DNA from: an uncultured Eisenbergiella sp.
Lineage (GTDB): Bacteria; Bacillota; Clostridia; Lachnospirales; Lachnospiraceae
Assembly: GCA_948960675.1 (NCBI GenBank)
Contig: CARDPF010000220.1
Coordinates: 1-5,343, forward strand
Direction: 5' to 3'
Length of the DNA stretch: 5,343 nt
Below, piece after piece: positions 1 through 3,168 of the stretch. A model generated the notes under the pieces. It made no database searches. It saw nothing but the letters and a program-made list of their open reading frames with translations, and was not told where the DNA came from. Position numbers and translations under genes: made by a program. Numbering within the stretch: the stretch's first letter is position 1; the number at the start of each line of letters is the position of its first letter.

Positions 1-44
1 CAGGGCGCAAAAAACGCACTGCGTTTGTACGGTTTTGCGCCCTG
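1..44. repeat. Inverted repeat at the window edge, possible terminator or palindromic repeat
   Basis: CAGGGCGCAAAA (1-12) and TTTTGCGCCCTG (33-44) are perfect 12-bp reverse complements. A smaller hairpin, AAACGC (12-17) and GCGTTT (21-26), sits inside. No T-tract follows the outer stem on the plus strand. On the minus strand the inner hairpin runs into six T residues, so a weak minus-direction terminator is possible. It may equally be the end of a gene's terminator to the left, or one copy of an interspersed palindromic repeat. The left part may be cut by the window edge. Confidence 0.45.
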
Positions 45-162
45 TTGCAGGGACAGCCTGCTTTTTGGGGAATTTCTCCCTCCGCAAGCCAGCAGCCCGT
101 AATGGCCATGCGCCCCCGCAGGCTATCGGGAAGCTATCCCTGCCTCTTTCCTCCTGCAAAAT
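45..162. other. Non-coding stretch with no recognised gene
   Basis: No reading frame here has both a credible ribosome binding site and a recognisable product. An 85-codon plus-strand frame (45-302) runs straight through the inverted-repeat element and looks like chance. A widely spaced 7-bp inverted repeat is present, AGCCTGC (55-61) and GCAGGCT (118-124). I see no tRNA, riboswitch or T-box signature. Confidence 0.5.
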
Positions 163-166
163 TAAT

Positions 167-205
167 TTCCGCAACAGTTCAGCCTTCGGCTAAACTGTTG
201 CGGAA
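167..205. repeat. Hairpin 1: left end of the MITE-like element
   Basis: The left terminal repeat is followed after TTC (185-187) by GGCTAAACTGTTGC (188-201), its reverse complement except for one C-A mismatch (C180/A192). Pairing extends outward through TTCC (167-170) and GGAA (202-205), giving 18-base arms with a 3-base loop. The 188-201 segment is also a near-copy (12 of 14) of the right terminal repeat at 297-310. The left terminal repeat can therefore pair either locally or with the far end. Confidence 0.7.
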
Positions 206-208
206 GAT

Positions 209-242
209 GCACACAAAACGCGATTTTATCGCGTTTTGGTGC
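209..242. repeat. Hairpin 2: interior of the MITE-like element
   Basis: CAAAACGCGAT (214-224) and ATCGCGTTTTG (228-238) form a perfect 11-bp stem around a TTT loop. GCAC (209-212) and GTGC (239-242) extend it after a one-base bulge at A213. As DNA or RNA this would be a stable hairpin. No T-tract follows, so it does not look like an intrinsic terminator. Confidence 0.65.
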
Positions 243-254
243 GTGAAACCCTCG

Positions 255-281
255 CAAAATCGCGCACAGGGCACGATTTTG
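255..281. repeat. Hairpin 3: interior of the MITE-like element
   Basis: CAAAATCG (255-262) and CGATTTTG (274-281) are perfect 8-bp reverse complements around an 11-base loop (263-273). Together with hairpins 1 and 2 this accounts for most of the element's interior, as expected for a structured miniature element rather than a decayed gene. Confidence 0.55.
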
Positions 282-366
282 ACTTCGCGGGATTATGGCT
301 GAACTGTTACTAATTTCCGCGCCGCTTGCTTTATCCGCATTGTAAAGGAAACCAAGGTGTGGTACG

Positions 367-465
367 ATGATGGTAACCAACACCCCTGCTAAGGCAGCCA
401 CCGGATATCCGCACAAGCGCGGCTATCTGGCCCGCTGCCCGCAGGAATCAGAAGAAATGAGGTGA
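367..465 (+). CDS. Possible 32-residue small ORF ahead of the lyase gene
   Basis: An ATG-ATG start (367-372) opens a 32-codon frame beginning MMVTNTPAKAATGYPH and ending QESEEMR, with its TGA at 463-465, four bases before the lyase ATG. AAGGTG (354-359) lies seven bases upstream and could serve as a ribosome binding site. The last codons overlap the lyase Shine-Dalgarno sequence (459-465), an arrangement that would allow translational coupling. There is no membrane segment or recognisable motif, and the product matches nothing I know. It could be a leader peptide, the remnant of a longer gene disrupted by the insertion at 171-310, or simply a chance open frame, which is the most likely explanation at this length. 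Confidence 0.2.
   Translation: MMVTNTPAKAATGYPHKRGYLARCPQESEEMR
459..465 (+). promoter_or_regulatory. Ribosome binding site of the heparinase-like gene
   Basis: GAGGTGA ends four bases before ATG 470 (seven bases counted from GAGG). It supports 470 as the start codon; no better site lies near any other in-frame start. Confidence 0.7.
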
Positions 466-469
466 CGCC

Positions 470-2308
470 ATGTTCTCCGAGATTGCACAGAATTATGAAA
501 AGGAAATAAAGGATTTCGCCCCGTACGCTCCCGCCGCCGACCGGGCAGCGTGGAACGGATTGGATCCGGATTGGTCAAAAAAGGCTGCCCTGCTGGGGGA
601 ATCCTATCTCCACTATGAATTTCCTCCAATTTATGCCACAGACTTTATGGACTTTTGCCGCACCGGAAACCGTGTCCGGTACGAGGACCGCTTTTTTGCC
701 AGAAGATACGCCTTCAATGCCCTGACGCTGGCGGAATGTGTCGAGGACCAGGGGCGTTTTCTGGACGACATCACAAATGCCGTTTTCGTCATCTGCGAAG
801 AAAGCGGCTGGCAGCTCCCCCCGCATAATTCCTATCTGCGGGACGAACCACAGTACATCCTGCCGGATGCTGCCGCGCCCGTGCCGGATCTTTTTGCCTG
901 TGAAACCGGCGCTATGCTGGCGGTGGCGCGCTATCTGCTCAAAGACCGGCTCGACCCGGTCAGCCCCTTTATTGGCAAAAGAATCTGCCGGGAAATCCGG
1001 ACACGGATTTTGCTCCCGTATCTGCGAAAGCATTTCTGGTGGATGGGAAACGGAAAAGAGCCCATGAACAACTGGACCGTCTGGTGTACCCAGAATGTCC
1101 TGCTGTCCGTTTTTTTGACGGAAAAGTCCCAGGAACTGCGCAGGCAGGTGCTGCAAAAGGCCTGCCTAAGCGTGGATTATTTTCTTGCAGAGTACGGGAC
1201 GGACGGCTGCTGCGACGAGGGCGCCCAGTACTACCGGCATGCCGGGCTGTGCCTGTTCAACATCCTCGAGATTTTGAACGCCGTCACGGACAATGCTTTT
1301 GCCCACCTGTACCGGGAGGAAAAAATTAAAAACATTGCCGCCTATATCCGAAACGTCCATATAGACGGAAAATATTATGCCAATTTTGCCGACTGCTCCC
1401 CCGTTGCGGGACGCTGTGGCGCCCGGGAATTTCTTTTCGCCCTGCGCACCCAAAATACCGCCATGGCACAGTTTGCCGCGCAGGACTTTATGGCGGGCGG
1501 GGACGAAAGCCTTTTGCTGCCAAAAGAGGGAAACCTGTATTACCGGCTGCAGACCGGCTTTACCGCCAAGCAGATCAAAGCCTTTTACCGCCGGGACGCC
1601 AAAATTGAACACCCCGAAATTTTTTACCCCAGCGCCGGCCTGTTCCTTGCCAGGGACTTTCGCTTTTGTCTGGCTGTCAAAGCGGGGGACAATGCCGACA
1701 GCCATAACCACAACGACACGGGCAGCTTTACCGTTTACAAAGACGGACAACCCCTTTGCATCGACATCGGCGTGGAAAGCTATACGAAAAAAACCTTTTC
1801 CCCACAGCGCTACGAGATTTGGACGATGCAGTCCGCCTGGCACAATCTCCCCACCATAAACGGTGTCATGCAGCAGGATGGGGCAGCATTTCGTGCCACC
1901 AATGTCCGGTACCGCTTTGCGGACCCTGTCAGTGAAATCGAAATGGAACTGGCCAACGCTTATCCGCAGGCTGCCGGGCTGCGCACTTACCAAAGAAAAG
2001 CTGCCCTGTACAAGGAAAAGGAAATTGTCATACAGGACCGCTTCTCCTTCCGGGAGGGAAGCGCCCTGCAGCCCTCCTGCGTCGTCCTCAGTCTCCTTAC
2101 CTGCCAAAAACCGGTTCCCGCTTCCACGGACGGGGAAACCGTACTGGCAATCGGGTCATTGGGTACCTTGCGGGCTGCCATGTGCACGCTGCTCTGTATT
2201 GAAACCGTTCCCGTCACCGACCTGCGTCTGCAGGAGGCATGGCCCCATGAAATTTACCGGATCCTGCTCCAGGCAACAGATTACGGATTCCAACTCTGCA
2301 TCCGGTAA
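470..2308 (+). CDS. Heparinase II/III family polysaccharide lyase-like protein
   Basis: This is a 612-residue protein of the heparinase II/III superfamily, whose members cleave uronic-acid-containing glycans by beta-elimination. The first half (about 40-340) is helical with many aromatic residues, as expected for the alpha/alpha toroid. It contains NNWTVWCTQN (200-209) and DEGAQYYRHAG (249-259), matching the conserved Asn and Tyr regions of the family's active site. The second half carries the heparinase II/III-like beta-sandwich signature: SHNHNDTGSF (411-420, with H412, H414 and D416), then DGQPLCIDIGVESY, then HNLPTINGVMQ (458-468). There is no signal peptide or membrane segment, so it should act in the cytoplasm, probably on imported oligosaccharides. 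Substrate and polysaccharide lyase family cannot be assigned from the window. No transporter or sugar-catabolism gene is visible next to it. The gene is intact, with ATG 470 supported by GAGGTGA. It converges with the regulator at 2326 across a 17-bp gap. Confidence 0.85.
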   Translation: MFSEIAQNYEKEIKDFAPYAPAADRAAWNGLDPDWSKKAALLGESYLHYEFPPIYATDFMDFCRTGNRVRYEDRFFARRYAFNALTLAECVEDQGRFLDDITNAVFVICEESGWQLPPHNSYLRDEPQYILPDAAAPVPDLFACETGAMLAVARYLLKDRLDPVSPFIGKRICREIRTRILLPYLRKHFWWMGNGKEPMNNWTVWCTQNVLLSVFLTEKSQELRRQVLQKACLSVDYFLAEYGTDGCCDEGAQYYRHAGLCLFNILEILNAVTDNAFAHLYREEKIKNIAAYIRNVHIDGKYYANFADCSPVAGRCGAREFLFALRTQNTAMAQFAAQDFMAGGDESLLLPKEGNLYYRLQTGFTAKQIKAFYRRDAKIEHPEIFYPSAGLFLARDFRFCLAVKAGDNADSHNHNDTGSFTVYKDGQPLCIDIGVESYTKKTFSPQRYEIWTMQSAWHNLPTINGVMQQDGAAFRATNVRYRFADPVSEIEMELANAYPQAAGLRTYQRKAALYKEKEIVIQDRFSFREGSALQPSCVVLSLLTCQKPVPASTDGETVLAIGSLGTLRAAMCTLLCIETVPVTDLRLQEAWPHEIYRILLQATDYGFQLCIR

Positions 2309-2325
2309 CCGGCCCGTTGACACGC

Positions 2326-2958
2326 TCAGTCCTCCCCCGGGCTCCGGTACCAAAACTGCCTTCCGCGGGATTCCACGATCCCCTCCTCCTTCATTTTTTT
2401 TAATTCCCGCATCATGGCACTTCTGTCTACTGCCAGGAAATCGGCGCAGTCCGTCAGGGAAAACGGGAGCACAAAGGACTCCGCGCCCTGCTTATAACGC
2501 AAATACCCAAAATAAGCGCACAGCTTCTGCCGCAGACAGCGCTGCCCCAGAATCTCCGTATGAACCAGCAATTTCCGTTGTGCCTGCGCCATTTTTTCCA
2601 ACAGCCTTCTTGTCCCTTCCTCCCTTTTTTCCGCCCAAAGTTTTTTCCCATCCAAAAAGGCCACCCTGCAGTCTGCCTTACAGACCACATAGGATATCCC
2701 CTTTCCATAGCCGGGAATCACCGGTCTCCCAAACATGTCCCCTGTCTCGTAATAATCGAGAACCCTCCGCTGTACATCCCGGTTCATCCCTTCCAGAAGC
2801 GCCACCCCAAAGAGCATGATTCCCATTCCTTCTGCCTCGCCATTCATTCCCAGAATCATCTGGCCCCTTCCGTATGTCCTGACGCTTACAATTCCTTTCT
2901 GCAGGTAATCATCCACCTCTTCCTTTGTCAATCCCCAAATTTTACTAAAAATGTCCAT
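2326..2958 (-). CDS. Crp/Fnr family transcriptional regulator
   Basis: This 210-residue protein has the two-domain Crp/Fnr plan. Residues about 10-115 form the cyclic-nucleotide-binding-like beta-roll (YGRGQMILGMNGEAEG, then YETGDMFGRPVIPG). About 118-140 is the long dimer helix, and 165-205 is a winged helix-turn-helix (LTDCADFLAVDRSAMMREL followed by KKMKEEGIVESRGRQFWY). The phosphate-binding Gly-Glu...Arg-Ser/Thr pattern of cAMP-binding Crp is absent; the region reads GRPVIPGYGKGIS, so cAMP is unlikely to be the ligand. The N-terminal cysteine set of E. coli FNR is also absent; cysteines lie at 93, 97, 141, 147 and 171. In the recognition helix the Glu that reads TGTGA/TTGAT sites is replaced (R179, S180, A181, R184), implying a different operator. 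The start at 2958 is backed by GGAG at 2966-2969. It is divergent from nrdD and convergent with the lyase; the promoter position suggests control of nrdD and of itself. The signal it senses is unknown. Confidence 0.88.
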   Translation of the reverse strand: MDIFSKIWGLTKEEVDDYLQKGIVSVRTYGRGQMILGMNGEAEGMGIMLFGVALLEGMNRDVQRRVLDYYETGDMFGRPVIPGYGKGISYVVCKADCRVAFLDGKKLWAEKREEGTRRLLEKMAQAQRKLLVHTEILGQRCLRQKLCAYFGYLRYKQGAESFVLPFSLTDCADFLAVDRSAMMRELKKMKEEGIVESRGRQFWYRSPGED

Positions 2959-2962
2959 GCAA

Positions 2963-2978
2963 TCACTCCATCATGTAG
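2963..2978. promoter_or_regulatory. Weak second NrdR box candidate
   Basis: TCACTCCATCATGTAG matches ACACTATATATTGTGT at only 9 of 16 positions. It starts exactly 32 bp before the better box at 2995, leaving a 16-bp gap, which is the usual tandem spacing of NrdR sites. The spacing is the main argument; the sequence alone would not justify the call. It overlaps the regulator's ribosome binding site. Confidence 0.25.
2966..2969 (-). promoter_or_regulatory. Ribosome binding site of the Crp/Fnr gene
   Basis: CTCC on the plus strand reads GGAG on the minus strand, seven bases before the ATG at 2958. It supports that start codon. Confidence 0.7.
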
Positions 2979-2984
2979 TTCAGT

Positions 2985-3013
2985 TTGATGAAAACCACTA
3001 TATTTTGTATTAT
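2985..3013 (+). promoter_or_regulatory. Candidate distal promoter of nrdD
   Basis: TTGATG (2985-2990, 4 of 6 to TTGACA) is separated by 17 bp from TATTAT (3008-3013, 5 of 6 to TATAAT). The predicted start is near 3020, giving a leader of about 150 nt. The NrdR box candidate at 2995-3010 fills the spacer and overlaps the -10, a typical repressor position. The -10 overlaps that of the regulator's promoter on the other strand. Confidence 0.5.
2995..3010. promoter_or_regulatory. Candidate NrdR box
   Basis: CCACTATATTTTGTAT matches the NrdR box consensus ACACTATATATTGTGT at 13 of 16 positions, including CACTATAT and TTGT. NrdR is the zinc-finger/ATP-cone repressor of ribonucleotide reductase genes across bacteria, so a box upstream of nrdD is expected on functional grounds. 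The site is AT-rich and overlaps promoter elements, so some of the match could reflect promoter sequence. Confidence 0.6.
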
Positions 3014-3037
3014 ATAGCAAAACAGTTGCGCATGCAA
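3009..3037 (-). promoter_or_regulatory. Candidate promoter of the Crp/Fnr gene
   Basis: On the minus strand TTGCAT (3037-3032) is followed after 17 bp by a perfect TATAAT (3014-3009). The predicted start is near 3002, giving a leader of about 44 nt before ATG 2958. The -35 lies inside the palindrome at 3019-3044, so a protein bound there should block this promoter. Confidence 0.6.
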
Positions 3038-3044
3038 CTGTTTT
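3019..3044. promoter_or_regulatory. 26-bp palindrome, probable Crp/Fnr-type operator
   Basis: AAAACAGTTGC (3019-3029) and GCAACTGTTTT (3034-3044) are perfect 11-bp inverted arms around GCAT. The two-fold axis at 3031.5 lies about 39.5-41.5 bp upstream of the purines (G3071, G3073) expected to be the start site of the TATAAT at 3060-3065. That is the position of class II Crp/Fnr activator sites. The half-site AGTTGC is neither TGTGA nor TTGAT, in line with the altered recognition helix of the divergent regulator. It also covers the -35 of that regulator's promoter. The alternative is a transcription terminator, since TTTTT overlaps the end of the right arm (3041-3045). The location between divergent genes, upstream of TATAAT, makes an operator more likely. 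Confidence 0.55.
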
Positions 3045-3059
3045 TCTCTCTCACCGGAG

Positions 3060-3065
3060 TATAAT
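3060..3065 (+). promoter_or_regulatory. Proximal nrdD promoter -10 element
   Basis: A perfect TATAAT with no TTGACA-like hexamer at 16-18 bp spacing upstream (the sequence there is ACTGTT or similar) and no extended -10 TG. A good -10 without a -35 is typical of activator-dependent promoters and fits with the palindrome just upstream. The predicted leader is about 96-98 nt. Confidence 0.5.
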
Positions 3066-3089
3066 AAATGGCGTCACGGTTATAAGGAC

Positions 3090-3126
3090 ATGATTCAAAA
3101 CGGAGGGTTATACCGCCCCGAATCAT
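3090..3126 (+). other. Possible hairpin in the nrdD leader
   Basis: ATGATTC (3090-3096) and GAATCAT (3120-3126) are perfect 7-bp inverted repeats around 23 bases. That loop itself contains GGG (3105-3107) and CCC (3116-3118), which could pair. The structure would lie in the nrdD mRNA leader, about 30 bases ahead of the ribosome binding site. I recognise no known riboswitch, and the stem is modest, so it may be a folding coincidence or a second DNA-binding site. Confidence 0.3.
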
Positions 3127-3154
3127 CGTTATTTGCGGGACATACTGTAAAACT

Positions 3155-3160
3155 GAGGAG
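3155..3160 (+). promoter_or_regulatory. Ribosome binding site of nrdD
   Basis: GAGGAG ends eight bases before ATG 3169. The spacing is good and the encoded N-terminus begins directly with the ATP-cone sequence MKIIKRNG, so the start is well supported. Confidence 0.8.
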
Positions 3161-3168
3161 AGATAGCA

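Larger units (their letters stand above)
163..320. mobile_element. MITE-like element (171-310) with flanking direct repeats
   Basis: GCAACAGTTCAGCC (171-184) and GGCTGAACTGTTAC (297-310) are terminal inverted repeats matching at 13 of 14 positions. They bound a 140-bp segment too short to encode a transposase. The segment is flanked by the direct repeat TAATTTCC (163-170 and 311-318). The match extends to TAATTTCCGC on both sides (163-172 and 311-320), so the target duplication could be 8 to 10 bp depending on where the element ends. The interior is almost entirely hairpins: 167-205, 209-242 and 255-281. This architecture fits a non-autonomous miniature transposable element. The partner transposase is not in the window and the family is not identified. 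An alternative is a structured intergenic repeat whose ends resemble an insertion by chance. Confidence 0.6.

Noticed and set aside
279..313. TTGACT (279-284) as the -35 of a promoter reading out of the element into the lyase gene
   Set aside because: No acceptable -10 lies 16-18 bp downstream; the nearest candidates (TACTAA and similar) are 22-24 bp away.
162..416. 84-codon minus-strand frame with a hydrophobic N-terminus
   Set aside because: It runs through the hairpins of the MITE-like element and the translation resembles no known protein; no supporting context.
1166..2107. 313-codon open frame antisense to the lyase gene
   Set aside because: It lies wholly inside a well-supported gene, its translation has no recognisable domain, and long antisense frames are common in GC-rich coding DNA.
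2302..2312. CCGGTAACCGG palindrome at the end of the lyase gene as a terminator
   Set aside because: The arms are 5 bp with a single central base, so no hairpin loop is possible, and no T-tract follows.
2367..2401. GGGAT/ATCCC hairpin followed by eight Ts as a terminator for the lyase gene
   Set aside because: The stem is only 5 bp and the T-tract starts 11 bases after it. The T-tract is explained by Lys codons of the regulator on the other strand.
1863..2819. 318-codon plus-strand frame spanning the end of the lyase and the regulator
   Set aside because: It is rich in Pro, Ser and Arg with no motif, crosses two real genes in other frames, and is a compositional shadow.
171..3044. Similarity between AACAGTT in the MITE-like element and ACAGTTGC in the operator palindrome
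   Set aside because: The shared core is only about 6 bp and the arms are arranged differently, so chance is sufficient.
3019..3045. The 3019-3044 palindrome as an intrinsic terminator
   Set aside because: It sits between divergent genes with no upstream transcription unit to end, and the TATAAT at 3060 is positioned for an operator reading. It is not fully excluded: it could attenuate transcripts from the distal nrdD promoter.
3090..3126. The nrdD leader hairpin as a cobalamin or other known riboswitch
   Set aside because: The region is far too short and lacks a B12-box or any other recognised conserved core.
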